A stretch of DNA of 53,532 nucleotides, from contig NZ_JAFHKI010000163.1 of NCBI RefSeq assembly GCF_016937615.1, positions 1-53,532 on the forward strand. The letters are read 5' to 3'. The first letter of the stretch is position 1; each line of letters starts with the position of its first letter. The DNA comes from Pseudomonas lactucae (lineage in GTDB: Bacteria; Pseudomonadota; Gammaproteobacteria; Pseudomonadales; Pseudomonadaceae). Made by a program: the position numbers and the translations under genes. Of the stretch, positions 1 through 9,072 are shown one piece after another. The notes below the pieces were generated by a model that was given only the letters and a program-made list of their open reading frames with translations, was not told where the DNA came from and did not search any database.

Positions 1-12
1 CTCCCTCGCCAC
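1..12. repeat. Partial REP palindrome at window edge
   Basis: The first bases read CTCCCTCGCCAC, the inward half of the REP sequence seen complete at 32983-33090 (GTGGCGAGGGAG on the other strand). The rest of the element would lie outside the window. From here to 205 I see no gene, only the upstream region of the Tim44-like gene. Confidence 0.5.
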
Positions 13-205
13 AAGAAACACTACGTAACATGAAGATTGTCGGCCCGCCCTTGTTTTAGACAAGTGCGGACCTACATCTGTAACTAGTCCTACAGCCCCT
101 TCGGATTAGGTCTTACGCAAAAGCCCGAAACATTATGTCGCTAGCCACTGTCATTACACCTGTGCAACATGGCGCGCGTGCAATCCACAAATGGGAATTC
201 CCTTT

Positions 206-1075
206 ATGAAACGTTTTCTTAGCATCGCCATGGCGTTGTGCATCGGCCTGACGATGAGCCTCGACGCCAACGCCAAACGCTTCGGTGGCGGCAAAAGCTC
301 GGGCGCGGCGCCGACTCACCAGACCAGCCAAATGGCTCCAACCGCCGGTGCGGGCGGTGCTGCGGCTACCGCGGGCGCAGCCGGTGCCACTGGCGCCGCC
401 GCCAAGGCCGGCGGTGCTTCGCGCTGGTTGGGCCCTCTGGCCGGTATCGCAGCCGGTGGCCTGCTCGCGTCCATGTTCATGGGCGGCGGCTTCCAGGGCA
501 TGCAGATCTTCGACATCCTGATCATGGCCGTCATCGCCTTCCTGGTCTTCCGTTTCATCGCCGCCCGTCGTCGCAAGCAGCAGGAGCACCTGGCTCCAGC
601 CGGCGCGCCGATGCAGCGTGAAGCGTTCGAGCAAAAACCTGCCATGGGTTCGATCTTCGGTGGTTCAGCAGCACCCGCTGCAGCCCGTCCGGTGATCAAC
701 GCACCGGCCTGGTTCAACGAAGAGCGCTTCGTCGAAGCGGCCCGCAGCCACTTCCAGTCCCTGCAACAGCACTGGGACGCCAACGAAATGGACAAGATCT
801 CCGAGTTCGTGACCCCACAACTGCTGGAGTTCCTCAAGCGCGAACGCGCCGACCTGGGCGACGGCTTCCAGTCGACCTACATCGACGACCTGCGCGTACA
901 GTTGGACGGTGTGGACGATCGCGCCGACAAGACCATCGCCACCCTGACCTTCAGCGGTGTGTCGAAGACCTCGCGTTTCGATCAGGGCGAAGCGTTCAGC
1001 GAAAGCTGGAACATGGAACGCGCCCAAGGCGACGACCAGCCGTGGCTGGTCGCCGGTATCCGCCAGAACGGCTGA
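206..1075 (+). CDS. Tim44-like domain protein
   Basis: This 289-residue protein has an N-terminal signal peptide (about residues 1-23, ending ANA) and then a low-complexity Ala/Gly/Thr-rich stretch (about 45-72). Two hydrophobic segments follow at about 74-95 and 98-119, the second closed by the basic cluster AARRRK. A C-terminal alpha/beta domain (about 165-287) resembles the Tim44/MRP-L45 fold. Bacterial Tim44-domain proteins are membrane proteins of unclear function. I prefer the ATG at 206 over the one at 191 because MKRFLSIAMA starts a clean signal peptide. The gene stands alone and is closed by a strong terminator. The family call is good; the function is unknown. Confidence 0.85.
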   Translation: MKRFLSIAMALCIGLTMSLDANAKRFGGGKSSGAAPTHQTSQMAPTAGAGGAAATAGAAGATGAAAKAGGASRWLGPLAGIAAGGLLASMFMGGGFQGMQIFDILIMAVIAFLVFRFIAARRRKQQEHLAPAGAPMQREAFEQKPAMGSIFGGSAAPAAARPVINAPAWFNEERFVEAARSHFQSLQQHWDANEMDKISEFVTPQLLEFLKRERADLGDGFQSTYIDDLRVQLDGVDDRADKTIATLTFSGVSKTSRFDQGEAFSESWNMERAQGDDQPWLVAGIRQNG

Positions 1076-1102
1076 TCCCCTTACACGTGTGCAAGCTGTA
1101 AC

Positions 1103-1129
1103 AAAACCCCGGACTTGTTCCGGGGTTTT
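1103..1129 (+). terminator. Rho-independent terminator of the Tim44-like gene
   Basis: A perfect 10-bp stem, AAAACCCCGG paired with CCGGGGTTTT, surrounds a 7-base loop. It ends in a T-run and begins 28 bases after the stop codon. The symmetric A/T flanks could let it work in both directions. Confidence 0.9.
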
Positions 1130-1210
1130 CTATTTCACGGTTGCACTTATAGCGAGCTACTGTATAAAACGCCCCTATTAACCGCGCCATCTAGCAAGAG
1201 GATCCCGGCC

Positions 1211-1618
1211 GTGGAAGAAATCATCGAACAACTGCGTGAAGCCAACGAACCGGTCCCGGTTCCCTTGGAGCTACCTGACGAAGATCAACTGGTCGAAATC
1301 GAAGAACAGCTGTTCATCGATATCCCGTTTGTCTTCCGCGAATTCCTGCTGACCGTCAGCGACGTGGTCTACGGCAGCCTGGAGCCGGTCACCGTTACCG
1401 ACCCACAATCCCACACCTACCTGCCAGACGTGGCCGCCAATGCCTGGGATGCCGGCGTTGATCGCAGCATGATCCCGATCTGCCAGGACGGCGACGACTA
1501 CTACTGCGTCGAGGAAGACGGCACTGTGGTGCTGTGGTCCGCCGAAGAAGAACTCGTCCAGGAAGAAACCTGGGAATCGGTGTGGCACTGGGCGCGGGAC
1601 GTCTGGCTGGAAAGCTGA
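1211..1618 (+). CDS. SMI1/KNR4 (SUKH) family protein
   Basis: This acidic 135-residue protein runs over most of its length like a SMI1/KNR4 domain. The pattern is a hydrophobic N-terminal helix (VEIEEQLFIDIPFVFREFLL), a central variable part, and a late GDDYYCVEEDGTVVLW strand with a final Trp-rich helix. SUKH proteins are often immunity or protein-interaction modules, but solitary chromosomal copies like this one are usually uncharacterised. The start is the GTG at 1211, preceded by AGAGGAT. An upstream in-frame ATG at 1115 lies inside the terminator of the previous gene and is unlikely. No toxin gene is visible nearby, so an immunity role is not supported. Confidence 0.8.
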   Translation: MEEIIEQLREANEPVPVPLELPDEDQLVEIEEQLFIDIPFVFREFLLTVSDVVYGSLEPVTVTDPQSHTYLPDVAANAWDAGVDRSMIPICQDGDDYYCVEEDGTVVLWSAEEELVQEETWESVWHWARDVWLES

Positions 1619-1644
1619 TAACTGCCCCACTAACCAATAGGCTT

Positions 1645-1689
1645 GCTGTGGTGAGTGGGCTTGCCCCGCGCCGGGCCGCGTAGCGGTCC
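1645..1689. repeat. Diverged REP element
   Basis: The stretch TGTGGTGAGTGGGCTTGCCC followed by GGGCCGCGTAGCGGTCCC has the layout of the REP at 32983-33020, including the inner GGGCCGCG-AAGCGG hairpin, but with several substitutions. It lies between convergent genes (stops at 1618 and 1703). Confidence 0.6.
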
Positions 1690-1702
1690 CCATCAGCTCC
1701 CA

Positions 1703-3466
1703 TTAGTGCTCCGGCGTATCCTTGTGGTTATCCAGCGTCTCCAGCAACGCGACCTGCATCCGCGTATGCACGCGGATGAACCAGCGCCAGAGCACGGCCG
1801 CCACCGCCGCCGCGACCACGGCAATCAGCACCAGCAACTTGTTGGTCGGCAGAATACTGGCCGACAAGGCTGCCAATAGCAGGAAGATCACCAGCAGCGA
1901 CAAAATGGGGATCAGCTCTGCAATTACCCGGCGCACGCGCTGGGTATGCCGCCCGGCCATTTCCGGTTTCACGCTCATCTGCGCCAGCAACATCGACAGC
2001 GCCTTGAGCTTGCGGTACGCCGCGATCAAGAACGGCAGCGACAACAGCAAAGCCCCACCCCAGATCAATGCCTTCTGCCAGCTTGGATCGCTGATCCAGC
2101 CCTGCAGATAGCCGCCGATACGCGTTGCGAAAAAGCTGCCGGTGAAGAAGATCGCAATCACCAGCGCCAAGTTGACCCCCACCTGCAGGATAATTTTGCG
2201 GATCATCGACGCCAGCATCGCGCCCTCGCCTTGCGGCTGAATGCTGCGCAGCCACTCACCATACATACCGAATACCCGGCTCATGCGCTGGGGCATCACG
2301 GCGGCAAGCTTCAATGACAACGGATCGGCACCGCGAATCAGGTAAGGCGTGAGCAGCGTGGTAATCGCCGACACCGCGACCGCCACCGGATAAAGAAAAT
2401 CGCTGGTGACCTGCAAGGTCATCCCCAACGCGGCGATGATGAAGGAGAACTCGCCAATCTGTGACAGCCCCATGCCCACACGCAGTGAGGTCCGACCATC
2501 ATTGCCAGCGATAAACGCCCCCAGGCCGCAGGACAGCATCTTGCCCAGCACTACGGCCACGGTGATGACCGCAATTGGCCAGGCGTATTGCAGCAGGATC
2601 TGTGGATCGATCATCAAACCGATCGCCACGAAGAAGATGGCACTGAACATGTCGCGAACCGGCTCGATCAGGCGCTCGATCTTAATCAACTGTCGGGACT
2701 CGGCCATGATCGCGCCGATCAGGAACGCCCCCAGCACCATGCTGTATTCGAGCTTGACCACCAGCAGGCAAAAACCGAAGCACAGGCCCAGTACCGTGAT
2801 CAGCAGCATCTCATTGCTGTCGAACTTGGCCACGTAGGCCAGCAAACGCGGCACCAGCAAAATCCCGATGACCAGGGCGACGATCATGAACAGCGACAGC
2901 TTGCCGACGGTGGAGAACACTTCGCCGGAACTCACCGTACCGCTGACGGCGATGCTCGACAGCAAGGCGATGATGCCGATGCCCAGGATGTCCTCGACGA
3001 TCAGCACACCGAAGATCAGTTGGGCGAAGCGCTGGTCCTTCATCTTCAGATCATTGAGCGCCTTGACGATGATGGTGGTCGAGGAAATCGCCAGGATTGC
3101 ACCGAGGAACAGCGAGTCCATGGTGTTCCAGTCGAACCACTGGCCGATCTCGTAGCCGATCCAGATCATCAGGATAATTTCCAGGAAGGCCGCGATAAAC
3201 GCAGTGGCGCCGACCTTGAACAGCTTGCGCAGGCTGAATTCCAGGCCCAGGCAGAACATCAGGAAGATCACCCCGAGCTCGGCGAGGGTCTTGATGGTGT
3301 CTTCGTCGTGAATCAGGCCGAACGGCGGGGTGTGTGGACCGATGATGAAGCCGGCGACGATGTACCCAAGCACCACCGGCTGCTTTAGACGGTGAAACAG
3401 GACGGTGACTACCCCGGCTACCAGCATGATCACGGCCAAGTCCTGGATAAAGCTGATGGCGTGCAT
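1703..3466 (-). CDS. CPA2-family monovalent cation:proton antiporter (KefB-like)
   Basis: This 587-residue polytopic inner-membrane protein carries the Na+/H+ exchanger domain in its first ~380 residues. Visible marks are the early VVLGYIVAGFIIGPHTPP segment, AELGVIFLMFCLGLEFSL, and LVVKLEYSMVLGAFLIGAIMAES. Proteins of this family exchange K+ or Na+ for protons. There is no TrkA-N nucleotide-binding domain. Instead the C-terminal ~170 residues hold three or more extra membrane helices and a short hydrophilic tail. The start at MHAISF (3466) has AAGGAG nine bases upstream; a longer ORF start at 3532 has no such support. It diverges from the thioesterase gene. Confidence 0.85.
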   Translation of the reverse strand: MHAISFIQDLAVIMLVAGVVTVLFHRLKQPVVLGYIVAGFIIGPHTPPFGLIHDEDTIKTLAELGVIFLMFCLGLEFSLRKLFKVGATAFIAAFLEIILMIWIGYEIGQWFDWNTMDSLFLGAILAISSTTIIVKALNDLKMKDQRFAQLIFGVLIVEDILGIGIIALLSSIAVSGTVSSGEVFSTVGKLSLFMIVALVIGILLVPRLLAYVAKFDSNEMLLITVLGLCFGFCLLVVKLEYSMVLGAFLIGAIMAESRQLIKIERLIEPVRDMFSAIFFVAIGLMIDPQILLQYAWPIAVITVAVVLGKMLSCGLGAFIAGNDGRTSLRVGMGLSQIGEFSFIIAALGMTLQVTSDFLYPVAVAVSAITTLLTPYLIRGADPLSLKLAAVMPQRMSRVFGMYGEWLRSIQPQGEGAMLASMIRKIILQVGVNLALVIAIFFTGSFFATRIGGYLQGWISDPSWQKALIWGGALLLSLPFLIAAYRKLKALSMLLAQMSVKPEMAGRHTQRVRRVIAELIPILSLLVIFLLLAALSASILPTNKLLVLIAVVAAAVAAVLWRWFIRVHTRMQVALLETLDNHKDTPEH

Positions 3467-3594
3467 GGCGAGGGGCTCCTTATGGGTACTGACGCTTTTG
3501 CCACGTCCACCTGCGAACATAAAAAATCGCAAAGAGCGGAAGGAAAAGTCTGCCTTGATCGTAAGAAATACCCTGAGATGGGCTTTTGAAGGTT

Positions 3595-3735
3595 AACACC
3601 GCGACTTCCGCCGGAAAGCCGGTGCAATATATGGAAACAGATCGGTCCAGGCGTGACGGCAAGCCGCCCACCGGCGTCCCGTAAGGGATGGCGCTGCAAA
3701 GATTCCAGCACCCGCAGAGGTGCGCCCCAACCAAT
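3595..3735 (+). other. Hairpin-rich leader between divergent genes
   Basis: The 291-bp space 3467-3757 holds several short inverted repeats ahead of the thioesterase gene: GCCGGAAAGCCGGT, CGGCAAGCCG, CCCGTAAGGG and a GGCGC...GCGCC pair enclosing GCTG...CAGC. I do not recognise a known riboswitch. It could be a structured 5' UTR or just GC-rich intergenic DNA. Confidence 0.25.
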
Positions 3736-3757
3736 GCCTACAACCCGTGAGTGTGCT

Positions 3758-4243
3758 ATGGAACCCGGAAACGCCCAGCTGTCGATGACAGTACTGATGA
3801 CCCCTGATATGGCCAACTTCTCAGGCAATGTCCACGGCGGCACCCTGCTCAAGTACCTCGACGAAGTGGCTTACGCCTGCGCGAGCCGTTATGCAGGCCG
3901 CTATGTGGTGACGTTGTCGGTGGACCAGGTGATTTTCCGCGAGCCGATCCATGTGGGCGAGCTGGTGACGTTCCTGGCGTCGGTCAACTACACCGGCAAT
4001 ACCTCGATGGAAGTGGGTATCAAGGTCGTGACCGAGAACATTCGCGAGCGCTCGGTACGCCATACCAACAGCTGCTTTTTCACCATGGTGGCCGTGGACG
4101 ACCAGCGCAAACCGGCCGCCGTACCGCCGCTGCAGCCGCACAACAGCGAAGACAAACGCCGGTTCGTGCAGGCCCAGCAACGCCGGCAGATTCGCCAGGA
4201 GCTGGAGAAGCGCTACCAGGAAATCAAGGCGGACGCGCTGTAG
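3758..4243 (+). CDS. Acyl-CoA thioesterase (hotdog fold, YciA-like)
   Basis: This 161-residue protein is a single hotdog domain. It shows the acyl-CoA thioesterase signature: MANFSGNVHGGTLLKYLDEV with the catalytic-region Asp, then the strand VVTLSVDQVIFREPIHVGEL. A basic/acidic C-terminal helix ends it (RRFVQAQQRRQIRQELEKRY). Members hydrolyse acyl-CoAs in the cytoplasm; substrate preference cannot be read from sequence. I choose the ATG at 3758 (MEPGNAQ), the length usual for Pseudomonas homologues; upstream ATGs at 3653 and 3734 would add an unrelated Arg-rich leader. It converges on pdxY across a REP palindrome. Confidence 0.9.
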   Translation: MEPGNAQLSMTVLMTPDMANFSGNVHGGTLLKYLDEVAYACASRYAGRYVVTLSVDQVIFREPIHVGELVTFLASVNYTGNTSMEVGIKVVTENIRERSVRHTNSCFFTMVAVDDQRKPAAVPPLQPHNSEDKRRFVQAQQRRQIRQELEKRYQEIKADAL

Positions 4244-4266
4244 GCCCCAACTTGCAAAGAAGATCA

Positions 4267-4298
4267 AATGTGGGAGGGGGCTTGCTCCCTCCCACATT
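4267..4298. repeat. REP palindrome acting as bidirectional terminator
   Basis: A perfect 12-bp inverted repeat (AATGTGGGAGGG / CCCTCCCACATT) encloses the 8-base loop GGCTTGCT. Its 28-bp core is identical to the copy at 17716-17749. It lies between the convergent thioesterase and pdxY genes, where its hairpin could terminate both transcripts. This is the common P. fluorescens REP type. Confidence 0.85.
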
Positions 4299-4311
4299 GG
4301 GTTTTGTGTAC

Positions 4312-5184
4312 TTACAGTCCGATCGGTGTTGCTTCAAACCGCACACGCGGATGAGCAATACGATCCTGCGCCCGCACCAGTTCCAGTTCATAACTGGCAC
4401 ACGCCTGGGTTTCCAGCAGCACTTCATGTACCGCCGCCGCAGTGAACTCAAACGCCGCCAGCAGGCTATCGCCCAACAACACCCGTGCCAGAAACAAACC
4501 CGAAGTCAGGTCGCCCACGCCTACCGGCTGGCGCGGAAATGCCAGCAAGGGCCGGCGCAGGTGCCAACTGCCATCGGCCGTCACCAGCAGCATCTCGAAA
4601 CCATCCGCCAGCTTGCCCGGGTAATCCAGGTGCTTGACCAATACCGCCTTGGGCCCGCGCGCCAGCAACGCCTTGGCCATGGCCAGGCAATCGAACAGCG
4701 ACTGCGGCTTGCGCCCGGCAAAACTGTCCAGCTCCAGCTGGTTGGGGCACAGGAAATCAGCCATGGCGGCGGCTTCGTCGAGCAGGAAATCGCTGACGTC
4801 CTGGGGCACGATGCAACCTTTTTCCGGATGGCCCATCACCGGGTCACACAGGTACAGGGCCTTGGGGTTGATGGCTTTGATCCGCGCCACACCGGTAAGA
4901 ATCGCCCGGCCCTGGTCCGCGCTGCCCAGGTAGCCGGAAAGGATCGCATCGCAGTTACCCAGCTCGCCAATGGCAGCGATGCCTTCCACCAGCGCAGGAA
5001 TTTGCTGCGATGCCAACACTTCGCCCGCCCACTGTCCATACTGGGTGTGGTTGGAGAACTGCACCGTGTTCAGCGGCCACACATTTACCCCGACCCGCTG
5101 CATGGGGAACACGGCGGCGCTGTTTCCGGCGTGGCCGAAGACCACATGAGACTGGATCGCAAGCAGATGAGGTGTGCGTTTCAT
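4312..5184 (-). CDS. pdxY: Pyridoxal kinase PdxY
   Basis: This 290-residue ribokinase-fold enzyme phosphorylates pyridoxal to pyridoxal 5'-phosphate in the B6 salvage pathway. It opens with LLAIQSHVVFGHAGNSAAVFPMQRVG and has the substrate-side motif TVQFSNHTQYG. A middle segment, YLCDPVMGHPEKGC, is typical of PdxY/PdxK. Near the C-terminus the anion-hole region reads PVGVGDLTSGLFLA, with the conserved GxGD and catalytic Asp. Length is normal for the family. It is divergent from the DUF3301 gene with a 117-bp shared promoter region. Confidence 0.95.
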   Translation of the reverse strand: MKRTPHLLAIQSHVVFGHAGNSAAVFPMQRVGVNVWPLNTVQFSNHTQYGQWAGEVLASQQIPALVEGIAAIGELGNCDAILSGYLGSADQGRAILTGVARIKAINPKALYLCDPVMGHPEKGCIVPQDVSDFLLDEAAAMADFLCPNQLELDSFAGRKPQSLFDCLAMAKALLARGPKAVLVKHLDYPGKLADGFEMLLVTADGSWHLRRPLLAFPRQPVGVGDLTSGLFLARVLLGDSLLAAFEFTAAAVHEVLLETQACASYELELVRAQDRIAHPRVRFEATPIGL

Positions 5185-5301
5185 GCAGGGGATTTCCGTA
5201 AAGCCGTTGAAATTCTGGCCGCGCAGTATGCGACTAAACGCAGCCTGTACGACAGACCGGCGACGCAGTTAAGCTGCGCTCACTTTGTTGGAGTTTTTCA
5301 C

Positions 5302-5697
5302 ATGCTGACCCTGGGAAACATGTTCGTGTTGATGCTGCTGGCGACGGGCGCTGCCTGGGTATGGCACAACCACGGCTTGCGCGAGCGGGCGCTGGAGAGG
5401 GTCAAGCAGCATTGCGCCAAGCTCGATATCGAGTTGCTCGACGGTGCGGTGGCCTTGAAGCGCATAGGCTTTGTGAAGGATGCCAGCGGGCGGCGACGTT
5501 TGGCGCGTGTCTACAATTTCGAGTTCACGGTGACGGGCGAGGCTCGCCACAGCGGGACCATCACCCAATTCGGCGCCCACAGCGCGCAGATCGAACTGGC
5601 GCCCTACCCGTTCGAAGCCAAGGAACCGCTGCCCAGCGCGGACGTGATCGAGCTGAGCCAGTGGCGTCAGGACCACGCGACCAAGAAGCGTCAGTAA
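5302..5697 (+). CDS. DUF3301 domain membrane-anchored protein
   Basis: This 131-residue protein has an N-terminal membrane anchor (LTLGNMFVLMLLATGAAWVW, about residues 2-21). A soluble domain follows with an early conserved Cys (VKQHCAKLDIELLDG) and the pattern RRRLARVYNFEFTVTGEARHSGTI of DUF3301 proteins. Function is unknown. GGAG lies eight bases before the ATG at 5302; a much longer ORF in this frame is only open sequence antisense to pdxY. Its last seven bases overlap the end of the convergent G3E GTPase gene. Confidence 0.85.
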   Translation: MLTLGNMFVLMLLATGAAWVWHNHGLRERALERVKQHCAKLDIELLDGAVALKRIGFVKDASGRRRLARVYNFEFTVTGEARHSGTITQFGAHSAQIELAPYPFEAKEPLPSADVIELSQWRQDHATKKRQ

Positions 5698-6662
5698 CGG
5701 CAGGCCGCCAGTGCGGCCTGTAACGCGGCCAGGTCCTGTGGTGCGCTGAAAATCAATTCGATACGCGAATCTCGCCGCCACTCGCTGGGTTGCCAGACGA
5801 GCGGGTTGTTATCCACAGAATTAGCGCTGAGCCATGCGTCACGGCTGTGGATAACCAGTTTGGCGCGGCGCCAATCAAGGCGTGTCAGCCACAAAACCAG
5901 GCGTTGCGGGTCAAATGGCTGGCTCGGGTGCCAGCGCCAGCCCACACTCCAGCCGCCCTCCTGGGCCTGACTCAAGCAAATCGGCACGGCGGGATCACTC
6001 CAGATCGCCGGCATTTGCGCCAATCCCTTGGGCACAGCGAAGTTATCCACAGCGGCGTCCGCTTTAGCATTAAGCCCAGGCAAGTGTGCCAACGGCAGCT
6101 GCGCCTGACGGGTCCAATAACGTGGACAATCGGGTAGTTGCCGTTCGATTGCCTGACGTTGCGCGGCGTTGAGCGCCTCGTCCTTGTTCAATACCAGCAA
6201 CCCGGCACTGGCCAGCGCTTGCTGCTGAGCCTGCGGCAAGGGTTTGCCTGCCGCCAGGGCCTGTGCATCGAGTACCAGCACGCAGGGCTGAACGGCCAGC
6301 ACGGTCTGCCACGGCGCTTCACGCAATTGCTTGAGCAACTGCGCAGGGTGGCCCAGGCCCGAGGGTTCGATAAACAGCCGATCCGGCTTGGCCTTACGCA
6401 GCAGACGACCCAGGCCTACCTGGAACGGTGCACCGTTCACACAGCACAGGCAGCCACCGGCCACTTCCCCAATAGCAATGCCGTCGTCATCCAGGCTCAG
6501 CAACGCGGCGTCCAGGCCTATCTGGCCGAACTCGTTGATCAACACCGCCCAGCGCTCGTTGACCGGGCGTTGGGCGAGCAGGTGCTTGATCAGGCTGGTC
6601 TTGCCGGCGCCCAAAGGTCCGGCAATCACGTGAGTGGGAATGTTCTGCAGCATCAGGGGCAT
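5691..6662 (-). CDS. CobW/COG0523-type G3E GTPase (putative metallochaperone)
   Basis: This 323-residue protein has Walker A GPLGAGKT near the N-terminus (about 17-24) and the family's metal-binding CxCC motif as GGCLCCVNG. It also has IEPSGLGHP (switch II side) and a guanine-specificity NKDE. The C-terminal CobW_C domain includes VIHSRDAWLSANS. G3E GTPases deliver metals to client proteins, often zinc in COG0523 members. It is the last gene of zigA-DUF1826-this gene, 35 bp downstream of DUF1826, so it probably shares Zur control. The start is uncertain between 6662 and the in-frame ATG at 6653; neither has a strong Shine-Dalgarno. Confidence 0.85.
   Translation of the reverse strand: MPLMLQNIPTHVIAGPLGAGKTSLIKHLLAQRPVNERWAVLINEFGQIGLDAALLSLDDDGIAIGEVAGGCLCCVNGAPFQVGLGRLLRKAKPDRLFIEPSGLGHPAQLLKQLREAPWQTVLAVQPCVLVLDAQALAAGKPLPQAQQQALASAGLLVLNKDEALNAAQRQAIERQLPDCPRYWTRQAQLPLAHLPGLNAKADAAVDNFAVPKGLAQMPAIWSDPAVPICLSQAQEGGWSVGWRWHPSQPFDPQRLVLWLTRLDWRRAKLVIHSRDAWLSANSVDNNPLVWQPSEWRRDSRIELIFSAPQDLAALQAALAACRY
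5809..6051. other. Cluster of three exact DnaA-box 9-mers
   Basis: TTATCCACA occurs at 5809-5817 and 6043-6051, and its reverse complement at 5846-5854, all inside the G3E GTPase gene. Eight more exact copies occur at 30467, 30910, 31584, 34745, 40902, 41188, 42637 and 47456. The sequence matches the classical high-affinity DnaA box; whether DnaA binds here is not known. Confidence 0.5.
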
Positions 6663-6697
6663 CGTTCGGGCCGTGTAGAGCGTTTGATCCTACGCGG

Positions 6698-7341
6698 TTA
6701 TGCGAGCCAATCCAGCGTCAGAATCAATCGGCGCTCATCGGCTTTCAGGGCAGGTGAGCGGTGAATCAGGCCATGAGCTTCGTTGCCATGCCATTTGGTG
6801 CCCTTGAGCAACGCCACTTCGCCACACTGGATCTGCTCAATCCGCTCAAGGGGTTCGGCGTCCGGTTGGCTCAGTTTGCGTCGGTCCATAACGCCCTCAC
6901 GCAACCATTGGCTACCGACGCCGGCATAGGTGGTGATCAACCGAACCGGCACATGATCGACGTGAAAACGCGGGCACATGGCTTTGTCCAGCAAGCGCAG
7001 GCGCACGCCGATGCGCTTGGCGCCGAGCAGGCAGGCAAACGCGCTGACCAACCATGCCACATCGGCGATAAACCCTTCGTAGCCTTCAAGATCGCGGCAA
7101 CTGGACGCCAAATCGCGCAAGTTAGGTTCGGCGTCTTCGCTGTTGAGCTCAATGACCATCGAGTCGGCCAGCGGCTCGTCAAGCGCCACCAGCAAGGCGC
7201 CGAATTCCGCGATGTGCAGCGGCAATTGGCGCTGCCACAGCGCCAGGTTGACGCCGTCTTCGAGGATCTCGGACAGCGCCAGCGGGGTGTCGCCACGGGT
7301 CTGGCGAATCACAGGACGCAAGGGGGTAAGGGGTGCCAGCA

Positions 7342-7342
<1 letters not shown>
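6698..7342 (-). CDS. DUF1826 domain protein (zinc-regulon partner)
   Basis: This 214-residue protein matches the DUF1826 family over its whole length. Marks are the SCRDLEGYEGFIADVAWLV stretch, RLRLLDKAMCPRFHVDHVPV with conserved Cys and two His, and late KGTKWHGNEAHGLIHRSP. The His/Cys-rich motifs suggest metal binding or a cupin/oxygenase-like fold, but no activity is established to my knowledge. It sits between two COG0523 GTPases and overlaps the zigA stop by one base (TGATG), so it is translationally coupled. DUF1826 genes are recurrent members of predicted Zur regulons. Confidence 0.85.
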
Positions 7343-8547
<1,205 letters not shown>

Positions 8548-8611
8548 CAGGTGGTTCTCATCAGGGGTGGCCGATCATGGCAAGCGGTTCACGGGTCAGG
8601 CTGCTTATTAA

Positions 8612-8626
8612 TGTTATAGTATAACA
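8612..8626. promoter_or_regulatory. Zur box (perfect 15-bp palindrome)
   Basis: TGTTATAGTATAACA is a perfect odd palindrome matching the gammaproteobacterial Zur consensus (GTTATAnnATAAC core). It lies between divergent zigA (start 8547) and the secreted Cys-containing protein (start 8704), so it can repress both when zinc is sufficient. Confidence 0.88.
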
Positions 8627-8703
8627 ACACAAATAAGCCAATCCCCTTGCTCCTTACGACGAAGGGCGCAATGCTTGAACCCTTCCCCGCCCCGAGGAAC
8701 CTT

Positions 8704-9072
8704 ATGAAATACCTGGTGTGCGCCCTCTTAATCACAGCGGCGGGATCTGCTTGCGCCCAAGCACCAAGCCTGCTGGCCAACTGCACGCGCAGCGCCAATC
8801 TGTTGGCCTGTAAGGATCCGCTGGGCAATGCCTACAGCGTGGCGACCGCAGGCAACACCACGTACTTGCGCGGTTTCGAGGTCGTCGGCAAACGTTACTG
8901 GGCACAAACCAATAGCCGCTATGGGCAGCTGACGTTCTTTACCGGGTTGGCTTCGGACGGTGAGGCGTGGGTCGGCTATACGCGGCGCGTGGGCTGGACC
9001 ACCATCAACCGGTTTTCCAGCTCGGGCGGTGCCAGCGCCAGGTTCACCTGCAGCCGTATCACCGGCTGTTAA
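8704..9072 (+). CDS. Small secreted Cys-containing protein, putative Zur target
   Basis: This 122-residue protein has a clear signal peptide (MKYLVCALLITAAGSACAQA, cleavage near residue 19-20). The mature part has four Cys: one in LLANCTRSA, one in LLACKDPLG and two in the tail FTCSRITGC. That spacing allows two disulfides, which suits a periplasmic or secreted protein. I do not recognise the family. The ATG at 8704 is chosen for the signal peptide; the open frame extends upstream to 8647. It diverges from zigA across the Zur box and overlaps the convergent amidase gene by four bases. A role in zinc starvation is inferred only from this position. Confidence 0.75.
   Translation: MKYLVCALLITAAGSACAQAPSLLANCTRSANLLACKDPLGNAYSVATAGNTTYLRGFEVVGKRYWAQTNSRYGQLTFFTGLASDGEAWVGYTRRVGWTTINRFSSSGGASARFTCSRITGC

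Noticed and set aside
2588..3388. Plus-strand frame opposite the CPA2 antiporter
   Set aside because: Its Gln/Asp/His-rich translation is the typical complement of membrane-protein codons.
5809..6051. DnaA-box cluster as a replication origin
   Set aside because: It lies inside an intact coding gene, and no AT-rich unwinding region or dnaA/dnaN genes are present.
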